Origin: a virus
Length of the DNA stretch: 28,554 nucleotides
Strand: one strand, 5' to 3'
IMG/VR virus record: IMGVR_UViG_3300046096_000330
Span: 1-28,554 of that record
Position 1 is the first letter of the stretch, and each line of letters opens with the position of its first letter. The position numbers and the translations under genes are program-made. Below, piece after piece: positions 5,995 through 13,893 of this stretch. Under the pieces are notes generated by a model, which was not told the origin of the DNA, did not search any database, and saw only the letters and a list, made by a program, of their open reading frames with translations.

Positions 5995-6301
5995 CACTTA
6001 TTTTGGAATAAAAAGTGTTGCAGTCAGCCTTAATTTCATCTAGGCGCTGGAGAACTTGGTACTGCTGCGTCGCAACTTTCTTCTCCGTACACTTACCAGT
6101 TGAGGTCATATACACTTTCGAAAAGTCTAAAAAGGGTACGTGTGTAGCCATGCCCGACTCTACCACGAAACGACTCGCGAAAGTATAGATTGTACCACTC
6201 GCACTCTTGCGGGTAATGATACGTAGTTGGGTACCATCAACTCGATCGATCTTAGTTTCCGCTACCCAACCAACAGAACTCTTGACTGTAACAATTCCCA
6301 T
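5975..6301 (-). CDS. Hypothetical early phage protein (108 aa)
   Basis: Starts MGIVTVKSSVGWVAETKID and continues with RIITRKSASGTIYTFAS, a beta-rich pattern that I recall from small conserved phage proteins of unknown function. A C-terminal helix has several Lys and Glu residues. GGGAG lies 9-13 bases before the ATG. Single-gene unit behind promoter P7. Confidence 0.7.
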   Translation of the reverse strand: MGIVTVKSSVGWVAETKIDRVDGTQLRIITRKSASGTIYTFASRFVVESGMATHVPFLDFSKVYMTSTGKCTEKKVATQQYQVLQRLDEIKADCNTFYSKISVDVVVK

Positions 6302-6343
6302 TTAAAAATCTCCCACTGTTGCGTTCGTTTGCTTATAGGGTCA

Positions 6344-6371
6344 ATTATACACCAAATTCCAATAAGGTCAA
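6344..6371 (-). promoter_or_regulatory. Early sigma70-type promoter P7
   Basis: Minus strand TTGACC (6366-6371), 16-base spacer, TATAAT (6344-6349), then TGACCCTATAAGCAAACG, close to the other promoters. It begins about 10 bases after the primase stop codon and is the rightmost of the array. Confidence 0.85.
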
Positions 6372-6381
6372 CGGTTACTTT

Positions 6382-7377
6382 TCAATTAGTTTTAACCCAG
6401 TGTCCTAGTTTCATTCGAGCAGCAAATTCACTATCGACTATGCCCTGGGCTATAGCTGTCTCTAAATACATGCTGCCATATTTGCACAGGGCTTCATTCA
6501 AGTCCCCACACGATCCAATATCAGGAAAGCTCAAGGTAAAGCCAGCAGCCAATGCTTGCTCAGCCATACACTTACCATTAACATCTTTATTCGGTACAAT
6601 AATTTTCCGTCCTCGGACCTGTTTCAGTTTATGGATGTGATATTTCGAGAATGTGCTCCCAAGAAGAGCGATTCCATTCTCGACTGATAGCGCATCCAGC
6701 GCACCCTCACACACAACCAGATCTGAGTCGGAGAATATTTTACTGGCGGTCAGGTTAAAAATGACATTCGTCTTCTGGTAGATTGGCGATTCCCATCGCT
6801 TGCGGTCGGGGGTGCCAGCGATATCACGACCCTGAAAGAATGTTGGTTGTTGTGTCGTGGGGCTCTTGCTTATTAATATTAGTCGATTCACCCACTTACC
6901 CGCTACTCTGTCTGTCACCATGAACTCCGATGAGTTCAGTTGTATTCTCCGAGAGTTCAAATAATCAACATACCGGCCGTCCAATTGCGTGTCCAGTGGT
7001 CTGAAGAACGTTGGAAGTTCGATTGTTGCAGGTTCACTGAGATCGGGGTGGACACTAGGACTAACAGTTAGTGGACTATCACTCGCGAATGCTGAGAATA
7101 ACAGCGACTTACATTGATCAAGTATCCCAAATTCAGAGAGAACCTGAGCCATCTTTTCTGAGAACTGTCGAGAGCCAGGCTTGTATCCAGCAGTACTCGA
7201 GCAGTTGAAGCAGTGATAGCTACCTCCCCCACCTTCAAATTTCCACCCACCACGAGTCTTTTTGTCACGACAAAGAGGGCAGTGGAGCGTGTACCAACCA
7301 GACGGGGAACGGGATCCTAGGATCCCGTTTGTGGACAGTATTTGTTCGAGTGAGTCACCAGAACTTAGGAGAACCAT
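6382..7377 (-). CDS. DNA primase, DnaG-type with zinc finger and TOPRIM (331 aa)
   Basis: Synthesises RNA primers for phage DNA replication. The N-terminal zinc-binding domain has C33-x2-C36 and C56-x2-C59 (CPLC ... YHCFNC). A TOPRIM-like core follows, with VVCEGALDALS at about 221-231 giving the catalytic Glu, and acidic residues in VPNKDVNG (about 265) and GDLNEA (about 292) for metal binding. It lacks a helicase domain, so a separate helicase is expected elsewhere. At 331 residues it is shorter than bacterial DnaG and near other phage primases. Starts 4 bases after the ClpP-like gene's stop. Confidence 0.9.
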   Translation of the reverse strand: MVLLSSGDSLEQILSTNGILGSRSPSGWYTLHCPLCRDKKTRGGWKFEGGGGSYHCFNCSSTAGYKPGSRQFSEKMAQVLSEFGILDQCKSLLFSAFASDSPLTVSPSVHPDLSEPATIELPTFFRPLDTQLDGRYVDYLNSRRIQLNSSEFMVTDRVAGKWVNRLILISKSPTTQQPTFFQGRDIAGTPDRKRWESPIYQKTNVIFNLTASKIFSDSDLVVCEGALDALSVENGIALLGSTFSKYHIHKLKQVRGRKIIVPNKDVNGKCMAEQALAAGFTLSFPDIGSCGDLNEALCKYGSMYLETAIAQGIVDSEFAARMKLGHWVKTN

Positions 7378-7380
7378 AAT

Positions 7381-8061
7381 TTATTGTGTTTCCGAAATTT
7401 CTTGCGAGGGTTGAGTTTTAGGTGGCTTTGGAATCTTCTTGATTTTACTATCGCTTGAATTACCCTGCGCAGATTGTTTTGCAAGGTCTTTCAGTCGCTT
7501 CTCAATCAAATCAGACATCAACCAAAGCTCTTCACCATTATCAATTTTCTTGATTTCTTCAGTTGTTAAGAACTTCGAACAAATTTTCTTGACTAAATTG
7601 GAGTACTGGCGCTTATATGCAACGATTTGGCGGTCAACATCCGAACTCTTGCCATAGAACCCACCACTGAATGTGTGGAACATCAACATTGTGCAATCAT
7701 GTACCACATACTGATGCCCAGCTAAGAAAATAATTGCAGCCATACTACTTGCGCTGGAATCTAGAACTGTGGTTACGGTGGCACGAGATTCTGCAATTGC
7801 ACTACAGATCGCAATTCCAGTGTCGAGCCGTCCACCATCTGAATTGAGGTAGATTGTAATATCATCGTGAGCCTCGGCGGTACGGATCGTGTTGATCATT
7901 TCCACATAATTGCCCGGCGCGCCAATTGGACCATACAAGTAGTATGGGTGTTGCTTCACAGGGATTACCCGCGACAGACTCTGTTTGTATACAATGTTGA
8001 TTGGCGCATCGACCTCATCTTCAATATCATCACCAGATGTATTTTTTGAAATTTTATTCAT
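7381..8061 (-). CDS. clpP: ClpP-like serine protease (226 aa)
   Basis: Matches the ClpP fold: YLNSDGGRLDTGIAICSAI (the oxyanion/strand region), catalytic Ser106 in SASSMAA, His129 in LMFHTFSGG and a candidate Asp174 in KIDNGEELWL. Ser-His and His-Asp spacings are close to those of bacterial ClpP. The N-terminus (about 1-35) is extended and acidic and the C-terminus (about 195-226) is basic and Pro-rich, both unlike ClpP. It sits among replication genes, not next to portal or capsid genes, so a capsid maturation role is less likely than protein turnover, possibly with a host Clp ATPase. AAAGGAATG precedes its start. Confidence 0.85.
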   Translation of the reverse strand: MNKISKNTSGDDIEDEVDAPINIVYKQSLSRVIPVKQHPYYLYGPIGAPGNYVEMINTIRTAEAHDDITIYLNSDGGRLDTGIAICSAIAESRATVTTVLDSSASSMAAIIFLAGHQYVVHDCTMLMFHTFSGGFYGKSSDVDRQIVAYKRQYSNLVKKICSKFLTTEEIKKIDNGEELWLMSDLIEKRLKDLAKQSAQGNSSDSKIKKIPKPPKTQPSQEISETQ

Positions 8062-8099
8062 TCTCGCGCATTCCTTTGTGCCAATATAGGTGCAGTAAT

Positions 8100-8654
8100 T
8101 TAAGTTCTCGTGTAGTCGACGAAGACAAAATCATCTTCATCAAACTCACCAACTTTATTTACAGGCACAAATTGCGAAGAAATTGCTTTAATAGGGTAGA
8201 ACACATCACAATCATCAGTGTTTTTTACGACTGTCATATAGCAGTGAGTGGTAAATGGCAATGTTTCCACGTAGAGGTAGTATCCGCCAATCACAAATAC
8301 CGTTTCACCATCCTCCATGATGTTGACATCACGAAGTCGTCCTACACTGGGGATCTTGGTTGCGTGTTGAGGTGCGAAATCTTCGGTGTTGCTGACAACA
8401 TAACACTTCCGGCCAGGTAGAAATTCTGTACCTTTTTCTTGTGCGATTCGCTCAATATCAAGGTACGTCTTTCGACCCATGACAACAGTGTGCCCATGAG
8501 TGAGTTCTTTGAACCGCTTTAGATCTTCACTGATGTACCAGGGTTGTTTACCATCTTTGCCAATTCCACCATATGAATTGACACTGACAATGTGCTTGAA
8601 TCCATTTTCAATAGTCAGTGCGTTGAGGGTGGGAGTTTGGGTTTGGAATATCAT
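8100..8654 (-). CDS. folA: Dihydrofolate reductase (184 aa)
   Basis: Reduces dihydrofolate to tetrahydrofolate for thymidylate synthesis. After an extra ~18-residue N-terminus comes HIVSVNSYGGIGKDGKQPW, then EDLKRFKELT with the acidic active-site residue, VVMGRKTYLDI for NADPH binding and VFVIGG later. The usual LPW is QPW here. Length is in the normal range. Start is the ATG immediately after the stop of the 54-residue gene. No separate ribosome site is obvious, so translation is probably coupled. Confidence 0.9.
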   Translation of the reverse strand: MIFQTQTPTLNALTIENGFKHIVSVNSYGGIGKDGKQPWYISEDLKRFKELTHGHTVVMGRKTYLDIERIAQEKGTEFLPGRKCYVVSNTEDFAPQHATKIPSVGRLRDVNIMEDGETVFVIGGYYLYVETLPFTTHCYMTVVKNTDDCDVFYPIKAISSQFVPVNKVGEFDEDDFVFVDYTRT

Positions 8655-8819
8655 TTAATATGGGGTGTGGGGAATGTAAGTGGTTGTACCCACATTCGGG
8701 GGAACCGCAATGTTGTTCAATTGGTAGATTCTGTTTGTAGTAATAGAAGCATCGATCTCAATGAGTTCAGTGGTAAGTTGATCGAGTGGTGTAGGAAAAT
8801 CAAATTCTAGTTGTGTCAT
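8655..8819 (-). CDS. Small hypothetical protein (54 aa)
   Basis: Short frame with a good GGAAGAG site before its ATG. It starts MTQLEFDFPTPLDQLTTELI, then a polar helix and a Pro/Thr/Tyr-rich end. It fits exactly between the 2H phosphoesterase (3 bases away) and DHFR (directly adjacent), which supports it as real. Function unknown. Confidence 0.7.
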   Translation of the reverse strand: MTQLEFDFPTPLDQLTTELIEIDASITTNRIYQLNNIAVPPNVGTTTYIPHTPY

Positions 8820-8822
8820 GGT

Positions 8823-9302
8823 TCACTCTTCCAGTTTGGAGTGGTATTCACTAGTAATCATAATTTTTGGTAGCGTCGAGATATCTGGTAGATCGCCGGA
8901 CCACTCCTTGGAGAGAGTGATGTGGGGGCGATATTCGTCGTAGTCGTATTCAGCTCCATGGTCCATATATTCACTGAAGCGCTGCGATGCGTATGGGCAA
9001 TCCACGAGTACCACAAGCAGTTTGGTCTTAGAGTTAGTAGTCTCAAATACATCAAACTTAATCGGTACGGCTTCCACATTCTCTAGGTCAACACCAAGGG
9101 TGGTCCAATCATACTCGAACGGGGTCTTAGAATATGCAGTCGTAATATGCAGATCGTGCTCTTCATCTACCTCAATATTATGGTTGAGTGCCCACTTCTC
9201 GATGGCAGCAGTACTGGTAGCACTTAGTGAGAGTGCGGCATAATCCCCGGCGGGTTTCTTCGCTTCTAGTAGCAACTGGAGCTTCTTAATAAACTCAAAC
9301 AT
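8823..9302 (-). CDS. 2H phosphoesterase, Acb1-like candidate anti-CBASS (159 aa)
   Basis: Has the two HxT motifs of the 2H phosphoesterase superfamily: H52-I-T in HDLHITTAYS and H127-I-T in YRPHITLSKEW. An N-terminal LLEAKKPAGDYAAL stretch and overall length (about 150) resemble, from memory, the T4 57B/Acb1 family, which degrades the cyclic nucleotide signals of the CBASS defence. The same fold is also found in LigT-type RNA 2',3'-cyclic phosphodiesterases, so the substrate is not proven. It overlaps the exonuclease gene by 8 bases and lies in the replication block. Confidence 0.75.
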   Translation of the reverse strand: MFEFIKKLQLLLEAKKPAGDYAALSLSATSTAAIEKWALNHNIEVDEEHDLHITTAYSKTPFEYDWTTLGVDLENVEAVPIKFDVFETTNSKTKLLVVLVDCPYASQRFSEYMDHGAEYDYDEYRPHITLSKEWSGDLPDISTLPKIMITSEYHSKLEE

Positions 9303-9879
9303 TTGAATCTAGCGCCTTAGTGAAAACTTTCTTAATCATGCGGACCGCTTTAAGCGCTGCACGTGCGTCTTCGAGTGCATTGTGCTTATCACGGATCACA
9401 TTGAACATTTCGAACAGCTCATTCGAATCTTTCGTGTTGTATAATACACTCCCGACAGAGTGAGAATCGATGCTGTGCCCCGATAACTTAATTGCCATAT
9501 CGTACTTGTTGAACCACTGAGCGATGAAGTGGCGATCAAAAGTATCTACGTTGTGCCCACCTAGTGTGAGTGCTTTGTTAGTATCGAAGTTGTTACCTAG
9601 GAATTCACAGAAGGTAGTGAGTGCTTCTTCTTCAGATACTCCGTGTTCACTAAGGTGATCCTTGGACATACCATGAACAGCCTGTGCTTCGCTGCTCCAT
9701 GCACTTGTGCCGTTGTAGTGAATCTCGACGTAGAATGTATTACCTTCTGCCCAATTTTTAGAATCAGTGACTACTGCACCTAGTGATACAATTTGATATT
9801 CATAGTCGTTACTCCGATCCATCACCGTGCCTCGACTATATCCACTAGTCTCGACGTCCAAAAATAGTACTTTGCTCAT
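9295..9879 (-). CDS. DEDDh-family 3'-5' exonuclease (194 aa)
   Basis: DnaQ-like fold with the three Exo motifs: LDVET near residue 10 (D8, E10), HNVDTFDRHF in the middle and HNALEDARAAL near the C-terminus, the last with the His and Asp of the DEDDh subclass. It is a free-standing exonuclease without polymerase. The phage polymerase carries its own exonuclease domain, so this one may act on RNA or DNA ends in repair or nucleotide salvage; that is inference. GAGAG precedes the start. Overlaps the 2H phosphoesterase gene. Confidence 0.88.
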   Translation of the reverse strand: MSKVLFLDVETSGYSRGTVMDRSNDYEYQIVSLGAVVTDSKNWAEGNTFYVEIHYNGTSAWSSEAQAVHGMSKDHLSEHGVSEEEALTTFCEFLGNNFDTNKALTLGGHNVDTFDRHFIAQWFNKYDMAIKLSGHSIDSHSVGSVLYNTKDSNELFEMFNVIRDKHNALEDARAALKAVRMIKKVFTKALDSNV

Positions 9880-9923
9880 ATGTTGTTAATATCTCTCGAA
9901 AGGTTGGTTTATCGCACTCACAA

Positions 9924-11903
9924 TTACGAATGTGGTGGCCAGACAAATTTAAGTTGCCCCGAATCATATATTTTTGAGTACTTGTTGGCAAACATAATTT
10001 CTTCTTCCGTCATTGTGACTGGACAGTCTGGAAATAACGCCCTCAACTTATGCTTTTGATATTTTAACCGCGACTCTAGTGTTATACAATCTTTTGTGTA
10101 CCAATAATTAGGAGCCGTGGCGCCGCAATAACCAAACCCCATTTTTGCATACACTTTGCCGTCACTCCATCTCCTGTTTGCATATGACACTACAGAGGTT
10201 GGCTGATGCTCTTGTACAAAATGCTTAAACATTTTAGACATTCCCCCCACCACCGTGTGATGCAGAATAGTACACGATCTCAACAGCTCCCACTGCACAG
10301 ATTTATCGTACCTGGATCGACCAAATGACATTACAGAAACTAACTCGCCACAATTGAGCAGCGCTACATTAACTACATTCCCAACACATTTACCCTGTAA
10401 GTGATTTTTATCAAAAAACTCATCTGCAGTGCGTTTATCGACTGTTGTTATTGTAGTGTGCCTGCCAAAGATTTTAATAGAGTGTCCGAGTGAGTTGGCG
10501 ATGACTGATTTCCATTTGGGATTATTTGCGGCATCAGTCCACTCTGCATCCCAAATGTGGAATAACTTCAAACCAGCGGATGAGCAGGCTTCTGTTTTTT
10601 GTACGTGTCTAGTTGCATTGTGTGTATCGCGTGGTACATTCGATGAGTGCCAATATACACCATTCAACTCAAATGCTGCTTTTTTGTCGACGCACAACAC
10701 ATCCAGTTCTTTTCGATTCAGAACAACTCTATCATTCGGAACAGACGTAGGGCACAACGATTGAATATACGCGAACAATTCCTTTTCTGGCTTTGATGTC
10801 CCTCCTTGACACTTGATGCACCCAACATTGAACAAGCGATAATTATTGAATGTTGGATGAAACAGCCCATGTGTGGCACAGCGGATGTTAATTTTTGTGT
10901 TGATGCCTACCCAATCCTGAGGGGACACAATCTCATGTGTATGTCCTCTGGTGTCGGGCAGTAAAATCAACTTCAAGTATTTTTGATACGAACCACTTTT
11001 TAATTCGGTTTCACGTTCTACTTTGGTTCGATATTCAATCCCGTACATATCACAATATTTTGCAACAGTAAGGTCACTAACCCCGAGCTGCTTCGATACA
11101 CCTGCCAGGGAATTACCGGTCATCATTTCAGCAAGTAGTGTAGCATCTAACAGTGCAGGAACGCGTATGGTGAGTGCGTCTGTTGGTGTATTTCGCGATA
11201 TCTCTCGTCTATGAGGCAACTGTGCGTGATATGGCACTCCAAAACGCTTAATATTGTATTGTTCCTTTGAATATTTGGTGTCTTCATCTGGCCGTGTTAT
11301 CCCACATTGCTGCAATGCGAGATTGATAGCAATATAAGTGACATTCCCCAGTAGTTCCGCAATTTCACTACACATCAACCTATCTATACAGTACAGTTGG
11401 CGCAATTCCTCTTCAAATACTCCAGCTATTGAATACCTGGAAATTCCAAGTTGCCGCAGCCTGTGTTGTATAGCTGCATGGGACAATGAGGTTATCTGCC
11501 CTACATCTGCACAAGATTTCCCAGCCTTCAACCACCCCTTCACAGTAGCGCGGTCTGGAATCACATCGACAGCTCTTGTGCGGCCGGTTGGGCGACGTGA
11601 CGGAGATAGTATTTGTTCAGTAGTATGGGCACCTATACCAAATTTTTCCTGAACTTTAGTGAACGTCAAGTTATCTACAGTGTACGCAACCACCACACGC
11701 TGTACAAACGCTGGATGGTCATTTCGCTTACTGATGTTACACTTGCTAAGTGCTTTTCGTACCGTGGGTGTACCGACAGGTAACTCACAGCATATTTTCA
11801 CTTGCTCGACAGTCAACCTATCAACGTTGAGCAGCCAATCGATCAATCCAATATTTTTCTCTACAAACTCGTATGCGGATGCACATCGAGTCGAATCAAA
11901 CAA
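9924..11903 (-). CDS. Large free-standing homing endonuclease, VSR/EDxHD type (about 659 aa)
   Basis: I place the start at a TTG at 11903, overlapping the dcd-like stop by 8 bases; a longer frame reaches an ATG at 12056 but overlaps by 161. The first ~330 residues hold several helix-turn-helix-like repeats (e.g. LTVEQVKICCELPVG, SLAGVSKQLGVSDLTVAKYC). A zinc ribbon follows near 342-365 (CATH ... GCIKC). The nuclease core near 399-419 has ELD, then FELNGVYWHSS, as in the VSR-like EDxHD homing enzymes. The C-terminal ~170 residues (with SYANRRWSDGKVYAKMGF) recall a domain common in such phage enzymes. It sits between conserved genes with no intron visible. Confidence 0.8.
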   Translation of the reverse strand: MFDSTRCASAYEFVEKNIGLIDWLLNVDRLTVEQVKICCELPVGTPTVRKALSKCNISKRNDHPAFVQRVVVAYTVDNLTFTKVQEKFGIGAHTTEQILSPSRRPTGRTRAVDVIPDRATVKGWLKAGKSCADVGQITSLSHAAIQHRLRQLGISRYSIAGVFEEELRQLYCIDRLMCSEIAELLGNVTYIAINLALQQCGITRPDEDTKYSKEQYNIKRFGVPYHAQLPHRREISRNTPTDALTIRVPALLDATLLAEMMTGNSLAGVSKQLGVSDLTVAKYCDMYGIEYRTKVERETELKSGSYQKYLKLILLPDTRGHTHEIVSPQDWVGINTKINIRCATHGLFHPTFNNYRLFNVGCIKCQGGTSKPEKELFAYIQSLCPTSVPNDRVVLNRKELDVLCVDKKAAFELNGVYWHSSNVPRDTHNATRHVQKTEACSSAGLKLFHIWDAEWTDAANNPKWKSVIANSLGHSIKIFGRHTTITTVDKRTADEFFDKNHLQGKCVGNVVNVALLNCGELVSVMSFGRSRYDKSVQWELLRSCTILHHTVVGGMSKMFKHFVQEHQPTSVVSYANRRWSDGKVYAKMGFGYCGATAPNYWYTKDCITLESRLKYQKHKLRALFPDCPVTMTEEEIMFANKYSKIYDSGQLKFVWPPHS

Positions 11904-12441
11904 TACCAGCTCTGGTGGTCCAATCTGAGTCGAGTGAGTGATTGTATCCGCCTGAATATTCTCCAACACTATCAGACTTGACGAACAGGATCTGGCCAAC
12001 CCTTGTTCCTGGGGCGATGTGTGCTGTTGGTCCATTATTGTGTAAGCTAAATCCAATGTGGCCGGTGTATTTACTGTCGTACAGCCCAGACGTTAAAAAT
12101 ATACCGTTTCTGTTAAGAGTAGACCGAACGACTAGTAGTGCTGCCACCTGGGTGGGGATATTCAAATACATATTAGACAAGCAGTCTACAGTACAACCTG
12201 CAGGTATTTGCAGTGATTCTATCCCATCAACATTCTGTTTTGGTGTAATCTGTGTTGTTGACCGCATTTTTTTATGTGAATTACTTAACCGGAACTCGTC
12301 GAGGGTGTTGAAATAAAATGCTTTATCTAACGTAAAATCTAAAGCATTGGGTTGGATACTGTTGGTACTCAACCAATCGTATGTTGCATCTGTGTGGGTG
12401 ATCCAACCTTCAGCAATTGCCGTCTTAGGAGATATGATCAT
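11896..12441 (-). CDS. dCTP deaminase/dUTPase superfamily protein (181 aa)
   Basis: The trimeric dUTPase/Dcd signature is clear: an N-terminal SIQPNALDFTLD, then VVRSTLNRNGIFLTSGLYDS and YTGHIGFSLHNN, and late GTRVGQILF. Enzymes of this family remove dUTP or convert dCTP to dUTP for thymidylate synthesis. The N-terminal part and G-Y-S-G-G-Y tail favour a Dcd-like protein, but the catalytic Glu expected after the GHIGF strand in Dcd is not obvious (it has ...FSLHNN). Activity is therefore ambiguous. It overlaps the DpdA-like gene by 4 bases. Confidence 0.8.
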   Translation of the reverse strand: MIISPKTAIAEGWITHTDATYDWLSTNSIQPNALDFTLDKAFYFNTLDEFRLSNSHKKMRSTTQITPKQNVDGIESLQIPAGCTVDCLSNMYLNIPTQVAALLVVRSTLNRNGIFLTSGLYDSKYTGHIGFSLHNNGPTAHIAPGTRVGQILFVKSDSVGEYSGGYNHSLDSDWTTRAGIV

Positions 12442-13298
12442 TTTTGATAGTGGTTGAATGTATTTGAGATGATGCTTAGATTGTGGTCGATAATACTAGT
12501 ATCTTTATTGGTGTGTGTTTGGAAGTTGACTTCTGGCACGTACTTCTTCTCAACTGGTGCCCACGATTCGGTGAACTGATTATACGGTAAACCACAATGT
12601 CCAAGCCACACGGGATTAGAGCTATCAAGAGTGTCGACCAGCCCCATTCCTAGTAGTGCTGGTAATTCTAGACCCGGATTGAGCAATCCCAACCAGTGAA
12701 TATGCTTGTGGTAGAATGCCTCAGTGCGCTTAGCGTCTTGTCGAAGCCAATTGCTGATACGGTCTGCTGCCACAACACGAACATACGATTTTGGAATATT
12801 TGGAATAGCGATTGGATGAGCAAGAATAGACATTCCAATTACGTCGATGTCTGTATTAAACAGCGCCCACTCAAAACTGCGCAACCAACCATCCCAGTCG
12901 CCTGGAGCACTTTGGGGTACATAAAATGTCTTAAATCCCGCCGTGCGAAATACTGGAATATATTTTTTTGCTGCATCAATTGTAATATTAGCACTTTGCC
13001 CAGGATAGTCCGGCAATACCAAGATGTCAGCTCTCACATCTCGGCCGATTTGAATTAGACGGTCGGGATTGTATGGGATTCCCAATTCGAATGCTCCATT
13101 ATCTGCGATATATGTTTCATTTGGTAATTTAGAATTCTTGTAGAATTCTACATATTCAGGGTCGTAGTATACAGACTGAGGATCGATCAGGTGAGCCAAC
13201 AACAAGTGGAAATCTGACTTGTTGTGGCGAGCATACTTCGACAGATATGCTGTCGGTGCGATTGTGCAGAATTGAGGATTATGTTTCATGTTTAGCAT
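12438..13298 (-). CDS. dpdA: DpdA-like DNA guanine transglycosylase (286 aa)
   Basis: Related to tRNA-guanine transglycosylases. IADNGAFELG (D66) fits the DSGGF general-base motif, FYVPQS and DVIGMSI fit the base-binding strands, and GLLNPGLELPALL followed by VDTLDSSNPV (D225) fits the nucleophile motif. The CxCxxC zinc site of tRNA enzymes is missing, which is typical of DpdA, the phage enzyme that swaps guanine in DNA for 7-deazaguanine. With folE and queD in the same genome this reading is plausible. The start may be ATG at 13298 or 13289; both overlap the upstream gene. Confidence 0.75.
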   Translation of the reverse strand: MLNMKHNPQFCTIAPTAYLSKYARHNKSDFHLLLAHLIDPQSVYYDPEYVEFYKNSKLPNETYIADNGAFELGIPYNPDRLIQIGRDVRADILVLPDYPGQSANITIDAAKKYIPVFRTAGFKTFYVPQSAPGDWDGWLRSFEWALFNTDIDVIGMSILAHPIAIPNIPKSYVRVVAADRISNWLRQDAKRTEAFYHKHIHWLGLLNPGLELPALLGMGLVDTLDSSNPVWLGHCGLPYNQFTESWAPVEKKYVPEVNFQTHTNKDTSIIDHNLSIISNTFNHYQK

Positions 13299-13512
13299 CA
13301 GGGGTAATTAACTTCTTAGCAATTGCTGCCATCTTGGTGACCGTCGTGGTATCAAACAGGCCCGGAAACATGACAACTCCATCAACCACTATACACTTAG
13401 TCTGTTTTGTGTTTCTCAGGTTGATCAAAAATAATTCTACATCACACTCTGGAAGTTGATATTGGATTTTTTTCCGAAGTGTTGCGAACTCGATTACTGT
13501 GCGTGATTGCAT
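13279..13512 (-). CDS. Hypothetical protein (77 aa)
   Basis: Small protein with alternating strands (CDVELFLINLR; KCIVVDGVVMFPGLF) and a C-terminal helix. No catalytic signature recognised. Its stop is inside the DpdA-like gene, overlapping by 20 bases, so the two are coupled. It directly follows the gene at 13513. Function unknown. Confidence 0.65.
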   Translation of the reverse strand: MQSRTVIEFATLRKKIQYQLPECDVELFLINLRNTKQTKCIVVDGVVMFPGLFDTTTVTKMAAIAKKLITPDAKHET

Positions 13513-13893
13513 TTATACCTTGCGTCCCATTGTTGAAAAATCATTACGATCGGTAATTACCTGATAAGCTCCTTTATTACAAATTGGAGCTATCGTTACT
13601 ACTGAGGTGAGTTGTTTGCTGTGAATTGGTTTGGTACCGTTCCCTACCTGTGAACCAAAAGACTTGATTTTGGTTGTGCTTGATTCTCTCGGTGGTGATG
13701 AAAAGAGTGCTCCAATCCAAGGTACCTTATAGTCGGTTAGTGGCTTTTTAGGAGCGTGGGTTGCAGTAATTTTATCCCACGAAGTTTGTAACTCTCGCTG
13801 AGCTTTAGTTAGTTTCTTTGGGCGGGGTGATGTAGATTTGATCATGGTAGTGCGTGTACCATACACCAGTATCATACCTGGTTTCAACCTCAC
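13513..13893 (-). CDS. Conserved phage protein (126 aa)
   Basis: Contains PRPKKLTKAQRELQTSWDK, a basic helix, then Pro-rich and Lys-rich segments and a C-terminal RNDFSTMGRKV. The KKLTKAQRELQ helix and the closing basic motif are a pattern I remember from a conserved hypothetical family of T4-like and other myoviruses. The annotated start is a GTG at 13893 overlapping the upstream stop (GTGA). An internal ATG at MIKSTSP (residue 17) is the likely alternative. Function unknown. Confidence 0.65.
   Translation of the reverse strand: MRLKPGMILVYGTRTTMIKSTSPRPKKLTKAQRELQTSWDKITATHAPKKPLTDYKVPWIGALFSSPPRESSTTKIKSFGSQVGNGTKPIHSKQLTSVVTIAPICNKGAYQVITDRNDFSTMGRKV

Noticed and set aside
8100-8654. TAAATA inside the DHFR gene as a late promoter
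   Set aside because: It lies within coding sequence, not ahead of a gene start at the spacing seen at the four candidates; some matches are expected by chance.
11904-12056. Longer start (ATG at 12056) for the homing endonuclease
   Set aside because: It lies entirely inside the dcd-like gene in another frame and reads like a shadow; the TTG at 11903 gives an 8-base overlap typical of this genome.
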